DNA of 64,000 nucleotides. Source: Luteimicrobium subarcticum. GTDB taxonomy: Bacteria > Actinomycetota > Actinomycetes > Actinomycetales > Cellulomonadaceae. The translations under genes were made by a program, and so were the position numbers. Shown one piece after another: positions 24,501 to 33,901 of this stretch (position 1 is its first letter; each line of letters starts with the position of its first letter). The stretch covers positions 1 to 64,000 of the forward strand of contig NZ_PGTZ01000013.1 of NCBI RefSeq assembly GCF_002798015.1, written 5' to 3'. The notes under the pieces were generated by a model. The model did not search any database and had not been told where the DNA came from. It saw only the letters and a list, made by a program, of their open reading frames with translations.

Positions 24501-25418
24501 GCCCTCGGAGTAGTTCTCCTGGGTGGAGTTGCCGTCGTTGGCGGCGAAGGTGCTCGACGCCGGGTAGTACGAGTACTTCGAGGCCCACGTGTCGGTGAGC
24601 TTGCCGGACGGGGTGACGGTGCCGTCGAGCACCTCGGCGAGCGCGTTGCCGCCCTGCTGCCCGGCCTGGCTCATGAGCAGCAGGCCGTCGAGCGGGCGGT
24701 TGCCGTCGGGGTCGTTGGCGCCCTTGTTGATCGCGGTGAAGAACGACGTGTCGACGATGCCGCCGGAGTTGATGAGCACGACGACGTGCTGGTACGTCTG
24801 CCCGATGAGCTGGATGTCGTTGTACTCGGTGTCGGTGAGCGTGTAGTCGCCCTGGCCGGACTTGCGGTCGGCGCCCTCGCCGGAGTTGCGGGCGATGACG
24901 TAGAGCGCAGTGTCGGTCGGTGCGCTCGGCTGCACGGAGGTGGAGCTGAGGACCTGCTCGACGGACGAGTAGTCCACCCCGCCGCCGAAGGCGCCCCCTC
25001 CGCCGGAGCCGGCGGGGTACTTCGTGTCGTAGGCGCTGGTCATGGCCGACCAGTACCCGTCGGACGTCGTGACGGTGAAGCCGTCGTTCTCGAGGCCCTG
25101 CCGGACGTTGACGTTCGAGCGGTTGTTCACGGCGCCGGACCCGGTGCCGCCCTTGACGGTGGCGTAGGCGCCGACACCGAAGAGCGCGACGTTGCTGCTC
25201 TTCGCCAGCGGGAGTGCGTCGTCGTTGTTCTGCAGCAGGACCATGCCTTCGGTCGCGGCCTGCTTCGAGAGCTGGGAGTTGCTGAGCTCGAGCGAGCTCG
25301 GGTTGGGGTTGGTGGTGGCGGCCCCGGCTGCGAGAGCGCCGGACGCGACCAGCGCGCCGGCGATCGTCAAGGGAAGTACCGCACGGCAGGCGCCGCGTGC
25401 ACTGGGAGACAGGTGCAT
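21507..25418 (-). CDS. Secreted GH3 beta-glycosidase with reversed domain order and C-terminal Ig-like repeats
   Basis: The 1303-residue protein has a signal peptide (about residues 1-34). It then has a GH3 C-type domain (about 52-330, starting ATEGMVLLQNNDDALPL), a fibronectin-III-like GH3 domain (about 350-440), and only then the GH3 barrel (about 587-870). The barrel holds LTLSDGPAGLRL, KHFAGNNQE, and the nucleophile Asp824 in VMSDWGG. This is the reverse of the usual GH3 order and is known for Ruminococcus and Butyrivibrio beta-glucosidases. The last 300 residues are Ig-like modules (LSYQWSLNGKAVKGA). The likely substrates are beta-glucosides or related oligosaccharides. It is divergent from a ROK regulator. 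Confidence 0.85.
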   Translation of the reverse strand: MHLSPSARGACRAVLPLTIAGALVASGALAAGAATTNPNPSSLELSNSQLSKQAATEGMVLLQNNDDALPLAKSSNVALFGVGAYATVKGGTGSGAVNNRSNVNVRQGLENDGFTVTTSDGYWSAMTSAYDTKYPAGSGGGGAFGGGVDYSSVEQVLSSTSVQPSAPTDTALYVIARNSGEGADRKSGQGDYTLTDTEYNDIQLIGQTYQHVVVLINSGGIVDTSFFTAINKGANDPDGNRPLDGLLLMSQAGQQGGNALAEVLDGTVTPSGKLTDTWASKYSYYPASSTFAANDGNSTQENYSEGVYVGYRYFDSFYKTLNASSPDSVVNYPFGYGLSYTNFSIEPQSVTADMDHVTVKAKVTNVGKTYSGKEVVETYFSAPQTGLDKPYQELAGYAKTDDLAPGASQTVTITYDTTEMSSYDESKAAYVMDAGDYVVRVGDSSRNTHVAAKISLASDLVTEQDHDEFQDQKLDAVLTSDPTSFYTYDGEAAEIAAARTVTLSTAGFVPVQAASEYQQDVTVDSSSPYYAIDGDKISSITAHTDAAQTNWEGTGAPYAAKTGETVEHVTTSPSNTLFDVAKGTVTMDQFVAGLSVTQLANIVEGASAKGSTASAVGAAGYTTAKYEKLGIPGLTLSDGPAGLRLTQQIATTPATYQYATAFPVGTMLAQTWNHDLVEQVGEAIGKEMRELGVSLWLAPGMNIHRDPLNGRNFEYYSEDPLVSGLTAAATTEGVQSIPGEGVTIKHFAGNNQETSRSGGNITVDERGFREIELKGFEIAVKSAQPMSVMSSYNRIEGTYAAQDYDTLTNILRGEWGYEGTVMSDWGGSHDATATMYAGNDLIEPGNAPQNIINAIIKQSPTIDVNGMPVYNKTVTTTRTSYTWSFNGITPSATGTQSFATTVDGSTDLSQVPASGTTTVDVINNQTFAANAKFTSVDDAYKQAVASQTNLTTAQKAGVVISDIQYQTAGDTTSPVVSYKVTVRGEYPTTGFPMRLGDLQRSASRVLNTAMQSPQFQQLASLKGVKGVTVKPYDDQFTDLKSYVGVTKGKVVAPVTGQAPKITVAPTTTSATGWYKGTVNVAVTLDDPDTQTAYVSIDGGETVRYTAPVTVTGEGEHQVEVFAQADGGAVSSTSLTVKIDDTKPTVKATSTAGGKLTLKATDALSGVRSVQYSLDNGKTWKTYTTTVTVTTGAPKAVVFRATDQAGNVSATGKATVAGVQTLSTPTIKGTVATKHTVTASVAKHTSGAKLSYQWSLNGKAVKGATKSSYTIPASAKGKRLTVTVTATKTGWTTVSTTSASKTVR

Positions 25419-25500
25419 CGGTGTGTCGTCCTCTCTGACAACAGCGCGGACGGACGACGGAGCGTTCGACCGCGTGCCGACGTCGATGTCGGCTGAATGG

Positions 25501-25529
25501 ACCGTACGAAGCCCTATTCAGTCTGTCAA
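25501..25529 (-). promoter_or_regulatory. Promoter of the GH3 gene
   Basis: On the minus strand TTGACA (25524-25529) and TACGGT (25501-25506) are 17 bases apart, a near-consensus promoter placing the transcript start about 76 bases before the ATG. Confidence 0.7.
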
Positions 25530-25547
25530 CAGCAGAAAGAAAGGTTT

Positions 25548-25612
25548 CGATCGCGATTTAAAAGACCATCATGGGCCAATTAAAAGGCCGAGGATGGGCG
25601 AAATCGCGGTCG
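25548..25612. promoter_or_regulatory. Candidate operator region between GH3 and ROK genes
   Basis: A 12-base inverted repeat has arms CGATCGCGATTT (25548-25559) and AAATCGCGGTCG (25601-25612), 11/12 complementary. Between and over the arms lies a direct repeat that starts TTAAAAG(A/G)CC and ends ATGGGC, in copies about 30 bases apart. The segment is much more AT-rich than its surroundings. The ROK regulator is the likely binder. Confidence 0.5.
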
Positions 25613-25632
25613 CGACCCTCTACAGTGGGCAC

Positions 25633-26790
25633 ATGCCTGCGACGACGCAGCGGTCCTCGCCCCGCACGAGGACGCGTGACGACCTCTACGACCTGATCCG
25701 TACCTCCGACGGACTGACACGGGCCGAGCTCGTCGACGCCACCGGCCTGTCCCGGAGCACGGTGAACTCCGCCGTCGTGCGTCTGCTCGACGCCGGGCGC
25801 GTCGTGGAGAGCGACCTGGAGGAGAAGGGGCCGGGCTCCGGGAGCGGGCGTCCGGCGACCCGGCTGCGCGTCGCACCGAAGAGCTCCCACGTCGCCGGTG
25901 TGGACTTCGGGCACTCCCACATCTACGTGGCGCTCGCGGACGCGTCCGGCGAGCCGGTGGGCGAGCAGCGGATCGAGCTGGACGTCGACCTCGACGCGGC
26001 CGGCGCGATGGACGTCGCCGCCGACCTGCTCGCGCGCCTCCAGCGCGAGCACGACGTGGAGCGGGTGTCCCAGCTCGTTGCCGGGATCCCGGGACCGCTC
26101 GACACCCTGACGGGGCTGGTGCGGTCGCCCACGATCCTCTCGAGCTGGGTGGGCCTCTCGCCCGCCGACGAGCTGACCCGCCGCACCGGCGTACCGGTCG
26201 TCGTCGAGAACGACGCGGTGCTCGGTGCCTACGGCGAGCTGCGGCGCGGTGCGGGCCGCCACTACGAGCACTTCCTCTACGTGAAGGCGTCGCACGGCAT
26301 CGGGGCGAGCATCGTCATCGGACGCGCCCCGTTCCGCGGCTCGACCGGGCTCGCCGGCGAGATCGGGCACACGCGCCTGCCCGGGCACACCGAGATGTGC
26401 CGGTGCGGGAACCGCGGCTGCCTCGAGGCGGTCCTCTCCGTCGAGACGGTGCGCGAGCAGATCCGCCACGCGCACCCGGGCGCCGCGGAGGAGGACCTGC
26501 GGGTGGGCCGGGTGGACGACCCGGTGACGCGCCGCATCCTCGACGAGGCCGGACGCACGCTCGGCGGCGTCCTCGCCGACCTGTGCAACCTCCTCAACCC
26601 GGAGGCGGTCGTCGTCGGCGGCGAGCTCGGCCTGTACGGCGCGCCCCTGCTGGAGGGCATCCGCGCCGCCGTCGACCGGCATGCCCAGCCGGCGACGGCG
26701 GCGGCGCTCGAGGTGGTGGCCGCGGAGCTCGGGACGTCCGCGGAGCTCGTCGGCGCGCTCCAGACGGCTGCGACGGCCGCTGCGCGATGA
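25633..26790 (+). CDS. ROK family transcriptional regulator
   Basis: The 385-residue protein has an N-terminal winged helix (LTRAELVDATGLSRSTVNSAVVRLLDAGRV, about residues 30-60) and a ROK sugar-kinase-like domain. The ROK zinc motif GHTEMCRCGNRGCLEAVLS (about 250-270) holds the expected His/Cys ligands. It probably senses a sugar released by the divergent GH3 enzyme and represses that gene. TACAGT (25621-25626) is 6 bases before the ATG, so the mRNA is probably leaderless. A MarR-like gene overlaps its stop. Confidence 0.85.
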   Translation: MPATTQRSSPRTRTRDDLYDLIRTSDGLTRAELVDATGLSRSTVNSAVVRLLDAGRVVESDLEEKGPGSGSGRPATRLRVAPKSSHVAGVDFGHSHIYVALADASGEPVGEQRIELDVDLDAAGAMDVAADLLARLQREHDVERVSQLVAGIPGPLDTLTGLVRSPTILSSWVGLSPADELTRRTGVPVVVENDAVLGAYGELRRGAGRHYEHFLYVKASHGIGASIVIGRAPFRGSTGLAGEIGHTRLPGHTEMCRCGNRGCLEAVLSVETVREQIRHAHPGAAEEDLRVGRVDDPVTRRILDEAGRTLGGVLADLCNLLNPEAVVVGGELGLYGAPLLEGIRAAVDRHAQPATAAALEVVAAELGTSAELVGALQTAATAAAR

Positions 26791-27275
26791 CGGCGTCCAC
26801 CGGGTCCGTCGGGGGCGAGGACGACCTGGTCCGCGTCCTCGTCGACCTGGCAGAGGCGTTTGACTCCGTCAACGCGGTGCTGCGCCCCGAGGCCGAGGTA
26901 CGGGCCCGGATCGAACCGCTCGCGCCGCGCCCCTACGCCGTCCTGCTCGCTCTCGTCCGGCACCCCCGCAGCACCGTGCCCGACCTCGCGTCCGCCACCC
27001 GGCAGACCGTCGCGAAGGTCGCGCGAGCCCTCCGGACCCTGGAGGACGGTCGGCTGGTCGAGCGCACGCGAGACGGTGACGAGGAGCGCTGGTCGGCCAC
27101 GTCCGCAGCGTGGTCGGTGCGCGACGAGGCCCGGCGCCGCTGCGCCCAGGTGGTGCGCTACGCCCTGTCGGGCGTCCCGTCGGACCAGGTGTCTCGGCTC
27201 CGCGGCGCGGTCGACGAGCTGGCTGCGCTGGGTCGCTCGCTCGGGCTGCCGTCGGAGGTCCCGCCCGCCCGCTGA
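26787..27275 (+). CDS. MarR-like winged-helix regulator
   Basis: The 162-residue protein has a helical N-terminus and a winged helix (about residues 55-110): YAVLLALVRHPRSTVPDLASATRQTVAKVARALRTLEDGRLVER, followed by a charged wing DGDEERW. The C-terminal helices would form the dimer interface. It starts at an ATG overlapping the ROK stop, so the two regulators should be co-expressed. The effector and targets are unknown. A MarR assignment is favoured, but the helix-turn-helix is only moderately typical. Confidence 0.65.
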   Translation: MTASTGSVGGEDDLVRVLVDLAEAFDSVNAVLRPEAEVRARIEPLAPRPYAVLLALVRHPRSTVPDLASATRQTVAKVARALRTLEDGRLVERTRDGDEERWSATSAAWSVRDEARRRCAQVVRYALSGVPSDQVSRLRGAVDELAALGRSLGLPSEVPPAR

Positions 27276-27292
27276 CCTGTGTGCCGGCGCGG

Positions 27293-27312
27293 CCCCGCGG
27301 GTGAGCGCGGGG
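27293..27312. terminator. Short bidirectional hairpin
   Basis: A 7-bp stem CCCCGCG/CGCGGGG (27293-27299 with 27306-27312) lies between convergent genes ending at 27275 and 27313. Confidence 0.4.
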
Positions 27313-28362
27313 TCAGCGCGGGTCGGGCGCCGATCCCGTCGACTCGCGCACCACGAGCTCGGGGTGGAACAGGAGCTCGGTGCGGGGTGCTCGTTCGCCC
27401 CCGATCTCGGTGAGCAGCGCCGCGACGGCCGCGCCGGCCATCGACGCGACGGGCTGCCGCACGGTCGTGAGCGGGGGGTCGGTGAACGCGATGAGCGGCG
27501 AGTCGTCGTACCCGACGACCGACACGTCGCGGGGCACGACGAGCCCCTGGGAGCGCGCACCCCGGATGGCGCCGAGAGCCATGAGGTCGCTCGCGCAGAC
27601 GACGGCGGTGCAGCCGCGCGCGAGGAGCTCCAGGGCCGCGGCCTGGCCGCCCTCGAGGGTGAAGAGGGTGTTGACGACGTCCGCGCCGGCGGACTCGGCG
27701 TCAGGCGCGAGGCCGTGCTGGACGAGCGCCTTGACGAACCCGTCGCGCTTGCGCTGCGTGGGCACGAACCGCGCGGGGCCGGCAGCGAGGCCGATGCGAC
27801 GATGACCGAGGCTCACGAGGTGGCGGACGGCGAGGTCGGCGGCCTGCGAGTCGTCGGCGGACACGAACGGCGCGTCCACGCCTTCCGCGTACCCGCCGAC
27901 GAGCACCATCGGCATGCCACGCTCGGAGAGGCGGACGTAGCGCTCCCGGCTCGCCTGCGTGTCGGCGTGGAGCCCGGAGACGAACACGATGCCGTCGACG
28001 CCGTGCTCGAGCAGCGTCTCGACGTACTCGTCCTCGGTGGTCCCGCCGGCGCTCTGCGTGCAGAGCACGGGCGTGTAGCCGGCGTCGGAGAGGTGGTGCT
28101 CGACGTACTGCGCGAAGGCGGGGAACACGGGGTTGACGAGCTCGGGGACGATGAGGCCGACGAGCCCGGCGGAGCGCTCCCGGTCTCGTCCGGGGCGGTC
28201 GTAGCCGAGCTGGTCGAGCGCGGCGAGGACGGCCTGACGGGTCTCGCGCGAGACGTTGGACTTGCCGTTGAGCACGCGGGACACCGTGGCCGTGCTGACG
28301 CCGGCGACCTCGGCAAGGTCTGCAAGTCGTGTACGCACGCGCAAAAGAGTAGTCCGCGCCAC
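27313..28362 (-). CDS. LacI family regulator, probable repressor of the malEFG-type operon
   Basis: The 349-residue protein has a LacI helix-turn-helix (about residues 14-40: LADLAEVAGVSTATVSRVLNGK) with the hinge YDRP, then a periplasmic-binding-protein-like sensor domain ending in VSVVGYDDSPLIAFTDPPLTTVRQP. The GTG at 28362 is chosen because GAGGAGG lies five bases upstream. An internal GTG eight codons on is an alternative. It is divergent from the malE-like gene and should bind the palindrome at 28477-28490. The effector is presumably a malto-oligosaccharide. Confidence 0.85.
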   Translation of the reverse strand: MARTTLLRVRTRLADLAEVAGVSTATVSRVLNGKSNVSRETRQAVLAALDQLGYDRPGRDRERSAGLVGLIVPELVNPVFPAFAQYVEHHLSDAGYTPVLCTQSAGGTTEDEYVETLLEHGVDGIVFVSGLHADTQASRERYVRLSERGMPMVLVGGYAEGVDAPFVSADDSQAADLAVRHLVSLGHRRIGLAAGPARFVPTQRKRDGFVKALVQHGLAPDAESAGADVVNTLFTLEGGQAAALELLARGCTAVVCASDLMALGAIRGARSQGLVVPRDVSVVGYDDSPLIAFTDPPLTTVRQPVASMAGAAVAALLTEIGGERAPRTELLFHPELVVRESTGSAPDPR

Positions 28363-28476
28363 AAGACCTCCTCGTCGGTGACGCCCTGTGCCGCACCAGC
28401 GCGGCAACCTGCTGCAAGGCGTGGGCCCCCGGTGGAAGCCTCTGCAACAGAACCGTAACGGATGCCGAACTCTTGC

Positions 28477-28514
28477 TGCAAGCGCTTGCACAGATGCGCC
28501 GACTGACCTACGGT
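28477..28514 (+). promoter_or_regulatory. malE promoter overlapped by a perfect LacI-type operator
   Basis: TGCAAGCGCTTGCA (28477-28490) is a perfect 14-bp palindrome with the central CG typical of LacI operators. The -35 box TTGCAC (28486-28491) lies inside it, and TACGGT (28509-28514) is 17 bases further on. Bound repressor would cover the -35 box. A half-site-like GCTGCAAGGC occurs at 28411-28420. Confidence 0.75.
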
Positions 28515-28584
28515 TCCCGGTATCCGAGGCCGACGGCGGCGCCCGCCGCGCCGGCCGCCACTCGACCACCACGGGAGACCACTG

Positions 28585-29844
28585 ATGCGACGGAGCATCT
28601 TGTCCGCACTCGTCGTCGGCGCAGCGTCGCTGGCGCTCGCAGCCTGCTCGTCCGGGTCCGGGGACGACTCCGGTGACGGCGGGGCGTCGTCCACCGCGTC
28701 GTCGGCCCCTCAGCTCTCCGGCACCCTCACGGTGTGGGTCGACGAGACCCGCATCGACAGCTTCAAGCCGCTCGCCAAGGAGTACCAGGAGAAGACCGGC
28801 GTCACGGTCAAGCTGGTCCAGAAGGCGTCCGGCGACATCCGCGCCGACTTCGTCAAGCAGGTCCCCACGGGCCAGGGCCCCGACGTCATCATCGGTGCGC
28901 ACGACTGGACCGGTCAGTTCGTGACCAACGGCGTCGTCCAGCCGATCCAGCTCGGCGACAAGAAGAGCGACTTCGAGCCGGTGTCGGTCTCCGCGTTCAC
29001 GTACGACGGCAGCGTCTACGGCCTGCCCTACGCGACCGAGAACATCGCGCTCGTGCGCAACAACAAGCTCGCGAGCGACACCCCCGACACGTTCGACGAC
29101 CTCGTCACCCAGGGCCAGGGCGTCGTGGCCAAGGACTCCACGGTCAAGTACCCCGTCCTGATCCAGCAGGGCGCCGAGGGCGACGCGTACCACCTGTACC
29201 CGCTGCAGACGTCGTTCGGCGCCCCCGTCTTCAAGCAGAACACCGACGGCTCGTACACCAACGAGATCGCGATGGGCGGCGACAACGGCCACAAGTTCGC
29301 CGAGTACCTCCAGAAGCTGGGCAAGGAGAAGGTCCTCAACGTCGACATCGACGGCCAGAAGGCGCACGACGCGTTCATCAAGGGCCAGTCGCCGTACATG
29401 GTCACCGGCCCCTGGTACGTCAACGACTTCAAGAAGGCGAACATGGACGTCACCGTCCTGCCCGTCCCGAGCGCAGGTGGCGAGAAGTCGCTCCCGTTCG
29501 TCGGTGTGCAGGGGGCGTTCATCAGCGCGAAGACGCAGAACGCCATCCTCGCGAACGACTTCGTGGTCAACTTCCTCGGCTCCGAGGCCGTGCAGACCGA
29601 GCTGTACAAGTCGGGCGGCCGCAGCCCGGCGCTGACCTCGGCGCTCGACAAGGTCGACGACCCGATCCTCAAGCAGTTCGCTGCCGCGGCCGGGACCGCG
29701 CCGATGCCGTCCATCCCCGAGATGGACTCCGTCTGGCAGTTCTGGGGCAAGACGGAGGTCCAGATCATCTCCGGCAAGGCGAGCGACCCCGACAAGGCCT
29801 GGGACACGATGGTCTCGAACATCCAGAAGGCCATCGACGGCTGA
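28585..29844 (+). CDS. malE: Maltose/malto-oligosaccharide-type binding lipoprotein
   Basis: The 419-residue protein has a lipoprotein signal peptide with lipobox LAAC (Cys near residue 20), a Ser/Gly/Asp linker, and a MalE-type solute-binding fold: GTLTVWVDETR, GPDVIIGAHDWTGQFV, YGLPYATENIALVRNN, SPYMVTGPWYVNDF. It delivers sugar to the two permeases encoded downstream. The context, a LacI repressor and malF/malG order, supports maltose-type substrates. An intercistronic hairpin separates it from malF, which would favour an excess of binding protein. Confidence 0.85.
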   Translation: MRRSILSALVVGAASLALAACSSGSGDDSGDGGASSTASSAPQLSGTLTVWVDETRIDSFKPLAKEYQEKTGVTVKLVQKASGDIRADFVKQVPTGQGPDVIIGAHDWTGQFVTNGVVQPIQLGDKKSDFEPVSVSAFTYDGSVYGLPYATENIALVRNNKLASDTPDTFDDLVTQGQGVVAKDSTVKYPVLIQQGAEGDAYHLYPLQTSFGAPVFKQNTDGSYTNEIAMGGDNGHKFAEYLQKLGKEKVLNVDIDGQKAHDAFIKGQSPYMVTGPWYVNDFKKANMDVTVLPVPSAGGEKSLPFVGVQGAFISAKTQNAILANDFVVNFLGSEAVQTELYKSGGRSPALTSALDKVDDPILKQFAAAAGTAPMPSIPEMDSVWQFWGKTEVQIISGKASDPDKAWDTMVSNIQKAIDG

Positions 29845-29873
29845 TCGCCCCGGCGATCCGACGACCGAACCCG

Positions 29874-29908
29874 GTGACGGGCCGGCCCCGCGGGGGTCGG
29901 TCCGTCAC
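29874..29908 (+). terminator. Intercistronic hairpin between malE and malF
   Basis: A 16-bp stem with two G-U pairs (29874-29889 with 29893-29908) and a GCG loop could act as a partial terminator or as an mRNA 3'-end stabiliser for malE. A weak TACGGT (29948-29953) follows and might be an internal promoter. Confidence 0.6.
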
Positions 29909-29982
29909 CCGCGGCACGAGCACCACCAGCAGCAGCGCAACGACGCGTACGGTCACGTGCGCGCCAGACCGAAGGTGAAGGC

Positions 29983-31610
<1,628 letters not shown>

Positions 31611-31611
<1 letters not shown>

Positions 31612-32492
31612 TGACCGCCGCCGACCCGACGAAGCCCGTCGCACCCAAGGGGGCGCGCTGGTGGCGCGAGATCGCCTGGCGGCACGCCGTCGGCATCGTG
31701 ATGATCGTGATCTGCGTGGTCCCGCTCCTCTACGTGCTCTCCGCGTCGCTCCGCCCGAACGGCTCGCTGACCGGGTCGACGGACCTGTTCACGACGATCG
31801 ACTTCTCGAACTACACGGGCCTGTGGGGGCGTGGGTACGGGCACTGGATGGTGAACTCCCTCGTCATCTGCACGGTGACGGCGGTCGGCACGGTCCTCAT
31901 GGGCGCGGCCGCGGCCTACGCCTTCTCGCGGTTCCGCTTCCGGGGGCGGCGGTCCACGCTGACGGGCCTGCTGCTCGTGCAGATGTTCCCGCAGATGCTC
32001 GCGGTCGTCGCGATCTTCCTGCTGCTCATCTCGCTCAAGGACGTGTTCCCGATCCTCGGGCTCAACTCGACGCTCGGGCTGATCTGCGTCTACCTCGGCG
32101 GGGCGCTCGGCGTGAACACGTTCCTCATGTACGGGTTCTTCAACACCGTGCCCAAGGAGCTCGACGAGGCCGCGCGCATCGACGGCGCGACGCACGGCCA
32201 GATCTTCTGGACGATCATCATGCCGCTCGTCCTGCCGATCCTCGTGGTCGTCGGGCTGCTGTCGTTCATCAGCACCTACGGCGAGTTCATCATCGCCAAG
32301 ACGGTGCTCCAGTCGAACGACAAGTTCACGCTGGCCGTCGGGCTCTACCAGTGGGCGTCCGACGAGCGCAACGCTCCCTGGGGCCTGTTCGCCGCGGGTG
32401 CCGTGCTCGCCGCGATCCCGGTCGTCGTCCTGTTCCTGATCCTGCAGAAGTACATCGTCTCCGGGCTCACGGCCGGGTCTGTGAAGGGCTGA
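31611..32492 (+). CDS. malG: MalG-type sugar ABC permease
   Basis: The 293-residue protein has six membrane helices and the EAA loop DEAARIDGATHGQIFWTIIMPL (about residues 183-204). It ends with the MalG-typical QKYIVSGLTAGSVKG. It starts at an ATG sharing a base with the malF stop (TGATG). Its own stop codon lies inside a hairpin shared with the convergent gene. It completes the importer membrane domain; the substrate is maltose-like by context. Confidence 0.9.
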
Positions 32493-32509
32493 CGGCGGGG
32501 CGCCGTCAG
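32489..32509. terminator. Bidirectional hairpin spanning both stop codons
   Basis: A perfect 9-bp stem (32489-32497 with 32501-32509) and GGG loop contain the malG stop (32490-32492) on one arm and the stop of the opposing gene (32506-32508) on the other. Confidence 0.65.
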
Positions 32510-33078
32510 CGACGGACGCGGTGGTCCAGCCGGACCACGCCCGACCCGTACCGCTCGACGCCTGTGAGGGCGAGGTCGAGCCGCTGGTCGCGGGGGAGGG
32601 CGGGGAGCCCGCCGCCGACGGACACGGGGAACACGAACAGGTGGACCGTGTCGACGAGCCCGAGGGCGAACGCGGTCGCGGCGAGGGTCGGCCCGCTGAC
32701 GCTCACGTCGCCGTCGGCGGCGAGCGAGCGCACCTGGTCGGGGTCGAGCCCGGTGACGAGGTCGGTGCGCGGGGTCGTGACGTCGTCCAGCGTGGACGAC
32801 ACGACGACCTTGTCGGCCGCGCGCCACAGGTCGCCGAACGCGCGCACGGGTGCGGGTGCGGGCGGCTCGCCGGGCTCGACCGGTCCCGCGCCGAACGTCT
32901 GCCAGACCTGCATCACCTCGTACATGCGCCGGCCGTACAGGTGCGTGCGCACCTCGCGGGCCAGGTCGTTCGCCGCGGCGTGGACCTCCTCGTCAGGCGC
33001 GGCGAACGCGAACGACCCGTCGGCGTCCACCGCGTAGCCGTCGAGCGACACGAGCATCGAGTAGCGGACGGTCCCCAT
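32506..33078 (-). CDS. Dihydrofolate-reductase-like / RibD C-terminal family protein
   Basis: The 190-residue protein has the fold's start (RYSMLVSLDGYAVDADGSFAFAAPDEEVH), a central THLYGRRMYEVMQVW and a C-terminal DVSVSGPTLAATAFALGLVDTVHLFVFPVSVGGG split across strands. Members bind NADPH and reduce small molecules; many are uncharacterised. The ATG lies 6 bases after CACACT on the minus strand, so a leaderless transcript is possible. It is divergent from an SDR gene only 53 bases away. Confidence 0.8.
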   Translation of the reverse strand: MGTVRYSMLVSLDGYAVDADGSFAFAAPDEEVHAAANDLAREVRTHLYGRRMYEVMQVWQTFGAGPVEPGEPPAPAPVRAFGDLWRAADKVVVSSTLDDVTTPRTDLVTGLDPDQVRSLAADGDVSVSGPTLAATAFALGLVDTVHLFVFPVSVGGGLPALPRDQRLDLALTGVERYGSGVVRLDHRVRR

Positions 33079-33118
33079 GCCCCCAGTGTGCGTCGCGGTG
33101 GGGGTCGCGGTCGCGGCG

Positions 33119-33124
33119 TAGCGT
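33119..33124 (+). promoter_or_regulatory. -10 box of a leaderless promoter
   Basis: TAGCGT is followed by 7 bases and the ATG at 33132, with no ribosome site. Transcription should begin at the start codon of the SDR gene. Confidence 0.45.
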
Positions 33125-33131
33125 GGACGAC

Positions 33132-33899
33132 ATGACGACGAAGGTCGCCCTGATCACCGGGGCAAACAAGGGCATCGGGTTCGAGACGGCGCGACGGCTC
33201 GGAGCGCTCGGCATCACGGTGCTCGTCGGTGCGCGCGACGAGCGCCGCGGCGCGGACGCCGTCCGACGGCTGCGCGAGGAGGCCGTCGACGCGCGGGCCG
33301 TCACGCTCGACGTGACCGACCCCGAGACCGTCTTCCGGACCGCCGCCTGGATCGACGAGGAGTACGGGCACCTGGACGTCCTCGTCAACAACGCCGGGAC
33401 GGCGACGATCTCGCGGCGGCGCGCGCTCCCGAGCGAGACCTCGCTCGACGACATGCGGGCCGTGTACGAGGTCAACGTGTTCGGGCTCGTGACGGTGACG
33501 AACGCGATGCTGCCGCTGCTGCGCCGCGCGCCCGCGGCGCGGATCGTCAACGTGTCGAGCGAGGTCGGCTCGATCGCCTCCCAGACCGCAGCGACCAGCC
33601 CGCTCAGCACCATGCCGGCGTCCGCGCAATACCCGTCGTCGAAGGCCGCGGTCAACATGCTCACCGCGCAGTACGCGAAGGAGCTCGCCGGCACACGGAT
33701 CAAGGTCAACGCCGCGAACCCCGGGTTCACGGCGACCGACTTCAACGACCACCGCGGCATCCGGACGGCCGAGCAGGGCGCCGAGGCGAGCGTCCACCTC
33801 GCGACCCTCCCCGACGACGGACCGTCCGGGATCCTGTGGGGACACCTGTGGACGACCGAGGGCGACGGCGACGGCGGGTACGGCGTCCTGCCCTGGTGA
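33132..33899 (+). CDS. Short-chain dehydrogenase/reductase
   Basis: The 255-residue classical SDR has the cofactor motif TGANKGIG (residues about 9-16), NNAGTAT (about 85-91), the catalytic Ser in VNVSSEVGS, and YPSSK (Tyr/Lys near residues 162-166). The cofactor is probably NADPH. The substrate is unknown; carbonyl reductase-like plant and bacterial proteins begin with the same ALITGANKGIG. It is followed by a strong bidirectional terminator. Confidence 0.85.
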   Translation: MTTKVALITGANKGIGFETARRLGALGITVLVGARDERRGADAVRRLREEAVDARAVTLDVTDPETVFRTAAWIDEEYGHLDVLVNNAGTATISRRRALPSETSLDDMRAVYEVNVFGLVTVTNAMLPLLRRAPAARIVNVSSEVGSIASQTAATSPLSTMPASAQYPSSKAAVNMLTAQYAKELAGTRIKVNAANPGFTATDFNDHRGIRTAEQGAEASVHLATLPDDGPSGILWGHLWTTEGDGDGGYGVLPW

Positions 33900-33901
33900 C
33901 G

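Noticed and set aside
21324-25496. A 1390-codon open frame on the plus strand
   Set aside because: It lies antisense to the GH3 gene and gives an Arg/Gly/Val-rich sequence with no domain. The minus-strand frame has a signal peptide and all GH3 motifs.
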